64,000 nucleotides of DNA from Gaeumannomyces sp. JS-464 (taxonomy: Eukaryota; Ascomycota; Sordariomycetes; Magnaporthales; Magnaporthaceae), in NCBI GenBank assembly GCA_002197995.1, contig NGZR01000003.1, positions 3,596,001 to 3,660,000 on the forward strand. The letters run 5' to 3'. Positions 24,501 to 36,380 of this stretch are shown here, in pieces (positions within the stretch are counted from its first letter, which is position 1; every line of letters starts with the position of its first letter). Position numbers and translations under genes: made by a program. Under the pieces are notes generated by a model. It was not told the origin of the DNA and ran no database searches. It saw only the letters and a program-made list of their open reading frames with translations.

Positions 24501-27500
24501 GAGCGGCAGACGGCGTCACCTACCTTCTCGGATACGCCCAGGCGCATGAATGGTGACCTACCCTACGTGCCTGCCTACGGACCTGCCTCGTCGCACATCG
24601 GGCTGGTATGAGATAAAAAAGAGGGCAAGGAGCCACATGGCATCGCTTGCGGTCTGCGGGCGGGGTGGGCGTGCTGGCTCGGGAATAAATCGCAAAGCGG
24701 CTTGCGTGGGCCAGGGCAGCGCGCGCTGAGAAAAATGGGATATCACACACAAGGCCGCTCCAGATCGGCCTTGCGTCTGGGCCTTGGCTCGCCATGTCGG
24801 GGATGGCGGACTGCGTGGGCGAGAGCGCGCTGCGGAGCCCGCGACATCCACCTCGACCGTCACCACCCAGCACACCGGCGGTCCGGACCTTACTCTTTTG
24901 GCTGGTGATGGTGGCTGCCCAAGCCCAAACAGGTCGAACACTGGCGCTGGAGCTAGGCCTACAACTGCCTAGCCGGGCGGGCTCCGTGGCCCTCGCAGGG
25001 CCGTTGGCAGATATCGGAGCTGCTTACCTGGTTCCGCCGTGACCGTGGGCCGCGCAAATGAACAGATTGCTTGCCGCGGAGAACAGAACGACGCACCCAC
25101 GCACAAGCGTCACATTCACCCAGCCCGTGTTAGATCGATCGGGAGACAGTGCCCTTGCCAGCCTGCAACGGCCAATAGTTCGGGCGGCTGCCTTTCTCCT
25201 CCCTCCTGCCCCTCCATCGTATGGACATCGAAAACATGACAAGGCCAGTCAGCCACGAACCCACAAACACGGCTAGACATATCAAAAACCAAATTGGGGC
25301 AAACCCCAGCCACCGCCCTTCAGATGGACGAATACTTGCATGACAACCGTCACATTATATCATATTAATAAAAAGGCTGTTAAGGCTCGAGGTAATGTAA
25401 AGGTACCATCACATCGACACGAGGGTTTCCCTGCCGGGGGCGGCCAGAGAGGGGGTGGTAGTAGAATATAGTGCATCCCAAGGAGGAAAAATAAAAGGAG
25501 AATAATGGTAATAAAAACGGGAGACGGCAGCGAGCAGATTCCCCCTCAATGTTTATCCGGCGCCGCCGTATCCTTGCAGCACCAGCGAGAAACGAATAAA
25601 GCCAACAGGACACAGTAGGATCACTAGCTGTGGCAGAAAGGTAATCCACGTACGGCGCACATGGGTCCTTCGCTGTGTCATATACACCTGGAGTATTTTA
25701 CGCAGCTGGTGGTCTCGGGAAATACTTCTTGCAGGGTGCCCCAGCGCGTAAACAGAATACTACAGCAGCGCCCAGTCCAACGCTCGCATCGACCTTTTGG
25801 ATGCCACACCATCTCCTCGGCCTGGACAGACAAGGGGTTTTTGGTGGAGTTTTCCGGCCTGCCTAGGCGCGCAAAAGGACGTCGAGCCACCGAGCTACGG
25901 CACGTGGCACAAACAATACGTGCGGGCCTCCCGCGCCGCCACACCTTTCCTCCCTCATGCTATGTATGGAATATCTGGTTGTTTTTGCTTAGGGCTTAGA
26001 AAAAGAAAAAAAAGAAAAAAAAAAAAAAAGGGAAAAAAAAGGAAAGAAAAGTTTAATCACCCGAGCAGTTTTGGTCCTAATCCCATGATTGCCGGCCTGG
26101 TCCCGACGGCGACAAGAGCAGCTGAAAAGATTACGACCCCCTACAGCGATCGGCATAGAGTTGACTGAACAAGGTTAAAGGGGATTTGCAAAAGACCCTC
26201 ACATCACTTCGTTCTAGCTCTTTTCCTGATGCCTTCCACGACTTCTGTCGCTCGTGGCTGAGCAGTGTTCGCCACAATCGTTCCGATGAGAGAGTGTGAG
26301 TAGCGAGGGGGGGTCATATGGTAAGGGCGGACAGGCCCGAGAACTTTCCTGCTCTCGTGCTCCCCTCCCTTTGAACCCTTTGAAGCATCGCGTTGCGCCG
26401 CCACCGCTGTCTATCATTCCTCCCGGCCTCTCGCCATCGCCCCCAAGCCATTGCACGACTTGGATAACATTATTCGTCGCCTTTGAATGACATCGTTGTG
26501 CATGCGCGTCCATGCATGGCTGCCTGTGACAAAACCACATCCACATCTGCATCCGGACTCTCTTCCCAGTCGGGCTTTATCCCGACTCGGACGAATGCTA
26601 ATTTCGATAAGGTGCACGGATCTGACGTCATCCCATCAAACCCCCCCAGGCGGCTCCACTGAACCATTGAGCGAGGATGAACCCTGAGCGGCAGGTGGCA
26701 CCCATCGCGGGAAGTCCTGCCTTGTTTGTGGCACACACACCTCAGCAGAGCCGGCACCGAGCGACTGGGCGGCCGAGAGAGGCTCTGCAAACCCACACCC
26801 GCCGGTTCTCAAAGGCGGAAAGGAGAGCGGGCTTCAAACGGGCTCCAAATCTACCGGCGGGCTCGCTTACACATCGGGGAGGAATAGCTCATGCCCAGGG
26901 CCACTCCCTGGCATCCACATTGCTTATGTGCGAAGCCCTCGCCCTTTCTTGGGGGTGGGGACGCTTTGCGCACTGTCCACGACAAACAGATCGGCGATGA
27001 CATCAGGCCCCACCTTGGAGTCGTGGAGTTGCTGCGACGTTGTGTGATTCTGAAGCCCACACGCTACGACCAGTCGGGAATGGTGGCGTCTGCAAGAAGA
27101 GAAAAAAAAAATGGACTCACAAATTTCCGATGTTCGCGACCCTCCTGTCTGTTCCTGTCGTGCCCTCTTGCAAAAGAGCTCAGTGCTGGCCTTCCACACT
27201 CCCCGAACCAGAGTAAGCTAACGGTCAAATGAGACTGGCCCTGTATGCTTGGCCCTAGCCGCAACTTTTAGCGGCGGTAGTTTGGACCCTGCGTCTAACG
27301 GACGAAAACCAGAGATTATCTCAACACCTTGTATCACCACGATTCGATGTGATGCGTATGACACGGATCTATGTGACGGCAGATGCGGCAGCAGTGGCTT
27401 GTGGTGCTTTGAGGGCCCGGCAGTCACTAGGCCAGTGGCGGTCAAGATCAGAAATGCCATAGTGGCCTTTCAGTTTCCGTCTCCCCTTGCTCTCCCGCCT

Positions 27501-30500
27501 CCTTATTTCTACAGGCTACTAGGTAGTAGGAACCAAGCTCCCCGTCGCCGTTGGGGGTATGCGTACGCCCCTTGGCTAGGATCACGAATCAGGCCTCCTG
27601 TTGTCCGCCACCCACCTCAACAGGTACCTTTGGCGGTTGTATCTGAGGGTAGGGCTAGGGGTTGAGCTGGCCGGACCTTTTGTCGGGGTTTTTTTTTTCA
27701 CTCTCTCACGATGCCATGTTGGCATTGCGCACGCAGCAAGGGGATGCCGGGATCTAGGCGGGTGTTTTTCGGGTGCGAGTGCTAAAGTGGGATTATGGAA
27801 GGCAAAACGCAAACGCAAAAAAAGTCGACTTACTCGGTCGGTTGAGCCACAAACGTGGGGGCCGGTTGCAGCATTACAGCAAATGACGTCACTTGCTCTG
27901 GTGTTTCTGTCGGCGCAAAAGCTCTCGCCTGCACGCACAGTCCACACCCTGCGCGACGTCAATGCATACGGCAGACTCAAAGCGCCACTCAGCAGCCCCG
28001 AACAACAGCTCCTTGCCGCGCGCCCCATGGAGATCACACATGGAGCCTGCCTCTCCTCTCCCTATTCACACCATGATGCCAGCATGCGGCCGGGCAAAAA
28101 CAGAACGCAGAGCAGAGCTTAAACCTGATGGGATGGACCTCGGATGGGTAGCACTGACTCCATTGAGGAAAAAACGTGGCATGCCTCTTTGCCTGTTGCC
28201 CGCATGGCGCTCTGGTACGGTGGCGACTTGAAACAGCGGCGTCCGGGACAAATCCAAGGACGCGCTGTCGAATCTGAAACGAGGGCGTCAGTCATCTGAG
28301 CATGAGCGCAGCTGCGCGCCGGCGTCGGCACGGCATGCCGGGTGCCGTGCCATCAGCTTCCGGAAGGTTTCTGCGCTCGCGAGGGTGCACGAGGGTGCTT
28401 CCAAAGTGGACAAATGGGCCTCGAGGGGGGGGATGCATTCCTGCTGCGGCATATCTGGCCCGCGGGCAAATACGTCCAGCTACCTCCCGGATGGACACTT
28501 GACGCGCGCCCATAACGGCGGCGCAGCGGCAGGCTGGCCTATCGACGGCCGGGACGCACACCAGAGACGGTTTTCCCTCCCTTGGCGCACACACCTCTCC
28601 CTCCTCGGGTCAGAGTCGGCCTTGCCCTCGACGCCCAGGTACCCTACCATGCGTGCATGCCTACCTACCTGGCAGGTACCCAAGTCCCACCCAAACTTCC
28701 TGTTGTATCCATCCAGCCCACGTTCCTGCTTTTCCCCGGTATCGCAAAAGCACGTCCCGTGTGGCTGTGTACGCGGTTTCCATCTTTATTCGCTGGCAGC
28801 AGCCCACATTCCCACAGCGAAGAAACATAAAGGAGCGATCCCCACCCAGGATGTCATGGTGCGCCCCACCCGTGATGTCATTTTGGCTTTGCTGGCGGGG
28901 AAACTCGCAACACCCCGTCGGTTGGGGTCCCTGACCCTTGGGCCCGTGGCCCGCTCCCTACGAGGGGGGACAAGGGTGAAAGGGTCACACATTCACGGGA
29001 CTGCGAACCCTAGCATCTCAATATCCTCATCCCTGATGCGTGGTGTATTTCTCGCTAAGCTCTCGATGCATCGACCGTTGTCCTCGGCAGACTGGATGAC
29101 AGGTAGAGGAGGGACGGGCCCGCCTCAGGATGGGGACCTCTGCCGACGTCAAAATCGGTTCCGCCAATCTGGTAAGCCAACTCGAGCCAGCCGCAGATGC
29201 TACGCGATGGGGCCAGAGCTCATGTGCTCAGGCCGTGTATGGCTGGTGTCGGGGGCGACCAGAGGCGGCGCGCGACTCGCTGGCGCGAAGCTTCCTCCGG
29301 GATATTGATAGGGCCCCTATTGATACCATCCGTAGAGGGGCCGGCGTCGGACGGGCCCCAGTCACACATCACCGACACCGTGGTTCCCTTGGAGGAGTGA
29401 CATCCCGGAGCCGGAGGATGCAATTACTCTCCATCCACGGACACAATGGGCATGGATCCCATCATGATACACGAGCGCTGCGCTCCGTACTCCAAGGGGC
29501 AGGCAAGCAGCGTCGACGCCGACACCGGGCCGTCTGGATATTTGTCCGCCGCTCGGCCGGGACATATCTTGCACTCGGGAGGCTGGCCATACAACCAAGC
29601 TCACCGACGTCCTAATTCGCTTCGGGGACCCAGTTTCCATGCGACGGCTTGTTGCATCCCTTCTCTGTTGTGTTGCGCCACCCTTCGTGATACGAAGGCT
29701 TCCCCCTTTTTTTTTTCTATGGGCCCCGTGGTCAAAATAAAATCTATTTCGCCTCGCCCGCCCGCGGCCCGTGCTTCCAAACCCCTTTCGACGAGAAGAA
29801 GCCTTGAGAGACGGGGGACGCGAGACGTCACTTCTGACAAGTGCCGACTTTAAACTGGGCAAGCAGGGAAGGGCTCATGGGGTCGAGGGCCCTGTCCCGT
29901 GGAGCTGTGCATGGAGACTCCGAACGCCATTGTCTGATTCGGTATCTGGCATACTTTTCCCGCCTTTTGTTCTATTTCTGTTCTCGGCTGCGGTACGTGA
30001 TTCAGAACATGCTTCTTATCGATGTCATGTCCCCATATTGTCATGGCTTCTTTAGAGCGGAGGAGGAAGAGCCTAGCGAGCCTTGAGAGACTCTTGGTCT
30101 TGATATCTACCGACCTAGGTACCTATATTACGCATATCCCTACGAACATCATGGGAACAGGAAAGTCGTGACAAGATATCGGGATTCACGCCCGCCAATG
30201 GAATAGGCGAATGCTCATGCGGAATCAGAAGTCTGTCACTGGCACGCACACTGGGACATTGTTACGGCTACATACCGGGAGATTCGAGAGTGTCGGCCCC
30301 ATCCAGTACTACCTCGAGTGGGCTTTGCTTTGATGGCCTCTTCCCACCCGGATGCACGCCGACCAACATCGTACATTATCAGGGTAAAAACCCAGTTGTT
30401 TGAATTAAACCGTTGAAAGACGAGCCCCTCGACCCCTCACACCCAGTGTGGTACCCTCTGAAGAAGGATGGGGCCCGATGCTAGCCTGGGTAGCCATCGA

Positions 30501-33109
30501 TTTATTGCCGGATTGCTTGCCCGATGCAGGTGGTTTTCATGACGATCAGCGGGCCACGGTCGAACTCATGCAGGGACCTGTCCAACTTTTTTTTTTCCTT
30601 GTCAATTCTCTCTTTCTGATGTGCTTCTCCTGACCCTCCCCGCGCCCGCAGCCAAGCTCAGGGTCCAGCGCGGCTAGGGGAAGCGGCATGGAAAGGACGC
30701 AAAGCCAGCCGCCAAGGTGATTTGGCCAATACGATGTTGTGGAACGTGCAGTGCTCCCCAACGACTTGTTCTACGACAGGCTGACAGCATGCGGCGGACG
30801 CTTGGGGACGCACACACCTGCCGCTTTCGTTCACATTGGCCACCGTTAAAACGATAGGCGCCGCCGATCACCCACTGCAAGCTTCATTTGAGTCATTCCG
30901 TGGTGGCGCGGTCGGTGCTGATCGCTGCCGCCGGGGAGAGGATGGCTGATGCGACAGCCCCCGAAGCACGCACTGCACGGTGTCGACTGTACCGAGATTC
31001 GAGTAGTTCTCCCACCCCCAAGGGAATAAGCACTACAAGGCTGGGATCAGGCCCCAGCCGCCCCGTTGTTGCCCGTCTTTGCCTGCGGCCTGCAGAAGCG
31101 TTCCCTGAGCAAATCCGGGCTATTTTTGTGAACAGGAGGGGAAAATCGAAGCTGATCGTCCACCGTAAGCAGAGCTGCAACACCGTACTTGGTACTATGG
31201 CGGGCAGCCCCAACGATCGGCCTGACTCTTACTGCAAAAGTCTCGAGCCTGACTAGGGCGTAACGGACCGTGTATCTGGACGCACTGGCTCTGAACCGAT
31301 CCGACACGGTTCGACACCGAGCGCCCAAAGTTGCATGAACAAGCCGCCGGGACTGCGGGAAGGCCGGCCGTCGGGTTTGCCACCGAGAGGCATGACATTG
31401 CGCCGACCTGGGCATGGATGGGGCGGGCGGCGAGGGGGCCGTCGTCGTCCGCGCCCCCCACCCCACACTACAGGTCGTGTTCGTATTGCCGCCGGCCTGC
31501 CGTCAGGGGCTGCTCCATCCATCTCGGCGTCGGCCCCGCCTCCGGCTGGAAATATCGGTCGGCCGGACCACGCCATTTGGCCACACCCATCTATGTACCT
31601 ACCGCCTGCTTAGGGCGGGCAAGAAGAGCCGTCAAAGACTGCCGGTCTCGGCCCTGAAAACAGGGCAGAACACACTCATTATCTGGCCGTATTGGTTGTC
31701 ACCTCCCTATCGATCCTGGAGCATCAAGGCCGGCAGGGAAATATGGTGAAGATCACCTCCTCAAAACGGAACCTCCGCCGCCAGAAATATCTTGGGAGTG
31801 CCCAACAATACGAGATAAAAACTACCTCGGTGCTCGGTACCTAGGTAGGTAGATGCAAGGAACCGAGGTTTGTATCTCGGAGACTTATGGTTCGCGGAGG
31901 CGCGAGGTGGTTCATGCATGTCTCTGTGCATCAACTGCCAAAGCGCGGCCAACCTCGGTATATGTTTCGACGCTCGTGGTGTGTTTCTAGCTCGGAGAAA
32001 GGCTTCGACTTAGATCCCCGAAAAGATGCATGTGCTGACGGAATGACGAGGAGCACGTTGGGCGGCAAGTTTCTTTATTTCCCTAGGAACCAACGGGCCG
32101 GCTCTTGGTGCTTGACTATCGAGAAATAACGGTGAAGGAAGCAGCGGGCCGCGTCCACCTGCGCCTGTCACAGGGGCTCCGGACAGACTAGCTGGCGGGC
32201 GCTTTGGAAGCTACTGCTGCCCATGCGGCGGTCTAGCGGCCACGTGATGGGGATAGCACGCGAACGATGATGGGAGAGCGGGACGAGGCAGACGCCCTGT
32301 CTGCTCCGACACGACGACTTGCGCTGCCTGCCGTGTGATGCCGAGACGGGCAAGTCTGGCATGGATCGCGGCGCTGCGGCGGTTCGGTTCGGACTGGTTA
32401 GATCGTCCAGCTCAGGCGCGTGGCCAAATGATTGGCTACAGCGCCAAGTTCCAGTGGGCAGCTGCGCCGAACGTGACCGCCTGCACCAAACGCTGAGGGC
32501 AATTGAAATCGATGACAAGCTCAACTGGGGCCAAACTGTTTTAGCCATGTGAAAACAGGCATTAGCTCTGAGTTGGTTGAAAAGATGCCGCACTCCTTCT
32601 CTGCTCGTCGGTGGGCGGCAGCAGCATTGAGCTGTTTTTATCATCTCTATCCTGCCTATGTGCTGCAGAGAAGGGATTTCAAAGAGCCATTGTTCGAGAA
32701 GCTAATTATGCCTCGCTGCGAACTTCGCTGTTGTTCGCCTTGAATCTTCAAACCAAGCTAAGCCCGATCCGAACAGGCGCCTCGGCCTCGTTCCTTATCG
32801 CGCCTTATCGTGCGTCTCCTTTCTGGGTCCGGCAGGGGCGCCGCGCGGGCGGTCATCGGACCCAAGGCCCAGAAGAAATGCCAAATCCAAGCCAAAGTGT
32901 TTGACCGTCTTTGACAGACATATTCTCCGTTTGCTTGCCACTCTCTCAGGCTGCGCCTTCCGCCCTCTGCTGCCGCTGCCGCTGGACAGGCGCTCGCCGA
33001 GCAACTCTCGCCCGGTTTTCTTTTCTGTTATTTTTGCTCCCTTTCTCTTGGCCAACCAACCTGGAGGCTTTGATAACGAATTCCAAAGTCGGTGTCGATT
33101 TTGCCTGGG
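21545..33109. other. 11.6-kb divergent interval with no recognised protein gene
   Basis: This separates the start codons of csp-2 (-) and the Kes1-type OSBP (+). Both promoters and long 5' leaders must lie here. The first 1-2 kb next to csp-2 (21.5-22.6 kb) are rich in GT/GA-type simple sequence, and many T and A tracts follow (23625-23639, 25990-26050). The longest frame (28385-29308, 307 codons) has no domain, repeat or biased composition and looks like chance in GC-rich DNA. TAGGTACC-like palindromes occur at 28661, 30107 and 31836. No tRNA or transposon was recognised. Confidence 0.5.
25999..26050. repeat. Poly-purine (A-rich) tract
   Basis: Runs of A interrupted by G on the plus strand. 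It is simple sequence in gene-free DNA, with no associated gene. Confidence 0.9.
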
Positions 33110-35005
33110 ATGGCATCGACGGCGGCGGACCATGCGGCCTCCGAGGAGCCCCCGAGCGACGGCTCTAAGCTAAAAACGTTCATCGGCATTCTGAAGAAGT
33201 GAGTATCTCTGTCGGCTGTGTCTCGTATTCCCGTTTTTTTTTTTGTTCCTTGGTCGAATACCGCCAGCATCCAAATGAAAAGGGGCTTCCTCCGCAACCC
33301 CGCACCGGCGTGCTCGAGTCAAGCGGTTAGCCAGACCGCAAGATAGGAAAAAGAAGCAAAAAAAAAAAGAGGGAAGAGTGAGAGGGAAAAGACGACGTCA
33401 AACCAAAGCCCGCATACCGCCAGCCACACTAGACACAGATGCATATCGATTCTCATGGCCGCCATCGACCGTCGTTTTGGATGCCCGTCCCAGCAGGCGG
33501 GCAGGGGTCAACAGCGGCTGACGTAGGGGGCTTCCCAGGTTCATCGGCGTGGCGGACCTCGCCGCCGTGCGCTTCTCGCTCCCTTCGCAGCTTCTCGAGC
33601 CGACGCCGAACCTCGAATACTGGAACTATCTCGATGCGCCCAACACCTTCATCGCTATCGGCACGTCGGACGAGCCCGTCGACCGCATGCTCGAGGTCCT
33701 GCGCTTCTGGTTCACAAAGGACCTGAAGTACGCCAAGGGCCGCCCATGCAAGCCCTACAATTCTTGCCTCGGCGAGTTCTTCCGCTGCAACTGGGAGGCT
33801 GAGGACAATGCCCCTAGGATCGACACCAAGGCCTTGGGTGGAACACCCGATCCCAGCCGCCCGGGCTCCGGCGCCTCCAGCCTGCGCTCGGGCAAGCCCG
33901 CCGCCGCGTCCTCGGCCCTTGGCGTCCTCACCGACTCGCGCGCCGCCTCCAACGTGTCGGTTCCGCAGACGGGCACCAACCCGGCCAACCCCGTCGTGCG
34001 CGTCTCGTACCTGACCGAACAGACCTCGCACCACCCGCCCGTCAGCGCCTTTTACATCAGCTGCCCGGAGAAGGGCTTGCACGCCCGCGGCTTCGACCAG
34101 ATCACGGCCAAGTTCACCGGCACCTCCATCAAGGTCATGCCCGGCGAGCACAACCTGGGGATCTTTGTCACCCTCGAGAAGCGCAGCGACGAGACTTACC
34201 AGCTCACCCACCCGGCGGCTCACCTCGGCGGCATCCTGCGCGGAGCCCTCAGCGTGAGCGTGGGTGACATGTGCTACATCACCTGCCCCAAGACCAAGCT
34301 CAAGGCCATCTTGCGCTACTTCGATGAGGGTTGGCTGGGCCGCTCTACCAACACGGTTGAGGGCGTCATTTTCCGCTACGACCCAGAAAACGACGACAAG
34401 GTCAACATCAAGGACGTTCCCGACGAGGACGTTCTGGTCAGACTCAAGGGCCCTTGGAAGGAGAAGGTTGTCTTTACTCTGGGCCCCAAACCTGTGGTAA
34501 GTGGTCACTGCTATCTCGGCCTACAAACAATCATGATCACGGGGAGTATGTCTATACGTACAGGCGTCTAACAGAACTTGCCTCAGGCTTCACACCACCC
34601 GAGAAGCAGCATACCATTATCGATATCGCGCCCCTGAGTGTGGCGCCAAAGTCTCTCCCGCCAGACAACATGCAGCTCGAGAACGAGTCGTTGCAGCTGT
34701 GGGGCGGCGTCACCGAGGCGATCTTTGCCAAGCAGTTCTCCAAGGCGACCACGGTCAAGGTCGAGCTCGAGGAGAAGCAGCGCGAAAAGGCGCGCGAGCG
34801 CGAGCGCACCGGCGAGGTTTGGAAGCCGGCCTTCTTTGTCGAGGTCACCGACAAGGGCGGCAAGCCCCAGCTCACCGAAAAGGGCCGGGCTGTGCTCGAG
34901 AGGGCCCAGAAGGCCGACTGGAGCATTGCCGATATCGTCGGCGTCCCGGCCAAGCCTGAGGACGCGGCCAAGGGGGACGCAACAGCAGACACGACCAAAC
35001 CTTGA
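33110..35005 (+). CDS. kes1: Oxysterol-binding protein, short Kes1/Osh4 type
   Basis: This is a soluble lipid-transfer protein of the OSBP-related family, exchanging sterol and PI4P between membranes. Exon 1 is 33110-33198 (MASTAADHAAS..., ending KLKTFIGILKK), the first intron 33199-33538, exon 2 33539-34496, the second intron 34497-34574 with a CTAAC branch site, and exon 3 34575-35005 ending in TGA. About 490 residues form the ligand-binding domain alone; no PH domain, ankyrin repeat or FFAT motif is visible, as in Osh4. The family fingerprint EQTSHHPP is intact at about 34018-34041, preceded by PYNSCLGEFFRCNW, and followed by YCYITCP-like and WLGRSTNTVEG blocks. A Ser/Pro-rich insertion (PSRPGSGASSLRSG, near 33855) separates the first two blocks. 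A one-base break lies in exon 3 near 34595, between VNLPQ and PPEKQHTIIDIAPLSV. The C-terminal helix is EEKQREKARERERTGEVWKP. Confidence 0.94.
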
Positions 35006-35950
35006 CGACCGTTGTTTTCTATTTAAGCAGCAGGGGGACTAGAGTCCCTCGCTTCTTGATCTTCCCCTTTCTCTTGGATATTTTTCAATACCTGCCAGCC
35101 CTTGCATATTTTTGTTGCTGTTTTTTGCGTATAGATTTCTCACTCGGTTATAATAGAGAGGGGTGTGTGGGGGTTATTGCCGCGGGCTCTTGCTGACCTG
35201 TGCGTTTTGCTGATCGTTATGTTTAGTTCCCGCTACTAGCTCTCCGAGATGATATGACTTTGGAGAACTGGAACCCGGGGCCTCATCAACGGCCTTGACG
35301 CTCTTTCCAGCAGGACTCCAAAGTGTCTCTAACTCCCGGGTCTTATTTTGGGCCCTCGCGCCCTCATTCTTTTCTCATACTTGCTTTTTCTTGTTCAATG
35401 TTCGATTCCTCTCAACCCTGCATGGCACTCGTGGAGGAGGAATGGGCTGCGGTTGGATAGTGGATGGCTTTAATGTTGCATTGCTCACGTTTCTTGCCTT
35501 TTTAGGTATCTCTTCACCAGGACAGCGATTTACCTTGACGCCTACTCCTGAGCACTCGCCATAAGCTCACCGCCGGGCTCATGGGAGAGGTTTGTTGTGT
35601 TTATTAGGTGGGAAGGTTGGCGCACACGAAGACATCAAGCACGAATATACAGATATACACATAAATTACTATCTCTGGGCTATTGGCCAGTCTGTTTTTT
35701 CCCTTTTCCCTCTTCTGTTTTCGTTTTGTTTTTCTGGCACATCTTGATTACGGAAGCTGTAAACAGCCAGGCGGCCTCCAAGCTGCGGCAGTTTATTTCC
35801 CCAGAACGGCGCATCCATAAACTTTGGCGGTGTCGAGATTGAGACAGGGGCGTGAGATCACCGGCTTATGTGGTCGAAAAAGGGGCTACCTGGAAATACA
35901 TGTTCTGGACCGGAGGACTGTATAACCCGGCAGTCTAGCATCGGTCCATC
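35006..35950. other. OSBP 3' region
   Basis: Downstream of the OSBP stop and upstream of the 5S gene. It is T-rich in its first half, as expected of a 3' UTR. No other feature was seen apart from the 5S TATA box. Confidence 0.5.
35921..35925 (+). promoter_or_regulatory. TATA box of the 5S rRNA gene
   Basis: TATAA lies at -30 to -26 from the first 5S nucleotide. A TATA element at this distance is a known requirement of Neurospora 5S genes, in addition to the internal control regions. Confidence 0.75.
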
Positions 35951-36070
35951 ACATACGACCATAGGAAGGAGGAAAACACGGGATCCCGTCCGCTCTCCCC
36001 TAGTTAAACCACTGACCGCCGGACTAGTAGCTGGGTCGGTGACGACCAGCGAATCCCTGGTGTTGTATGT
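35951..36070 (+). rRNA. 5S ribosomal RNA (dispersed single gene)
   Basis: The 120-nt segment begins ACATACGACC and ends TGTTGTATGT. Its ends pair over nine positions as helix I. Conserved 5S blocks are present: GGGATCCCGTCCGCTCTCCC at about 35980, GACTAGTAG, and the internal control region GGGTCGGTGACGACCAGCGA followed by ATCCCTGG. Helix IV (CTGGGTCG with CGACCAG) is perfect. Helix II is imperfect: AGGAAGGAGG against CCACTGACC gives only about six pairs of nine positions. Single dispersed 5S genes, rather than arrays, are usual in filamentous ascomycetes. It sits between the 3' ends of the OSBP and NLR-like genes. The promoter and terminator look intact, so it may be expressed, but a diverged copy or pseudogene remains possible. 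Confidence 0.93.
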
Positions 36071-36380
36071 GAAATCTCTCTTTTGCTTTTTGTTCACTTG
36101 CCCAAAGGAACGCCGGGGTATGAGAACTTGCGGCTGGAGGGGCCATGGATTGGAGATCGTAGTATTAGTTTCCTCGATATATGCATGCGAAATTGGTCGA
36201 GATGTCTGGCTCTACTAAATGCTAGCAATCTGGAGTGTAAATGCCGATAGTTGTGCAACGATAATTACTTTTTGGCAACCGAAAAAGAAAGGCAAGCTGT
36301 ATCCTTGCTGGAATCACCTAGGGCGCTCGCTTCGAGATATCGAATCTCCCTTACCGTCTCAGTTCTAGCAGCCCTTGTCC
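36071..36380. other. Spacer between the 5S gene and the NLR-like gene 3' end
   Basis: Apart from the Pol III terminator, about 300 bp of AT-richer DNA, probably the 3' UTR of the minus-strand NLR-like gene. Confidence 0.4.
36081..36091 (+). terminator. RNA polymerase III terminator
   Basis: A T4 run (36081-36084) and a T5 run (36087-36091) lie 10-20 nt after the 5S 3' end, the usual Pol III stop signal. Confidence 0.75.

Noticed and set aside
28385..29308. 307-codon plus-strand frame in the gene-free interval
   Set aside because: No domain, composition or splice support; mixed Cys/Arg/Pro/Ser content typical of chance frames in GC-rich DNA.
33453..34508. 351-codon minus-strand frame
   Set aside because: It is antisense to the OSBP exon 2, whose sense frame carries EQTSHHPP; long antisense frames are expected in GC-rich third positions.
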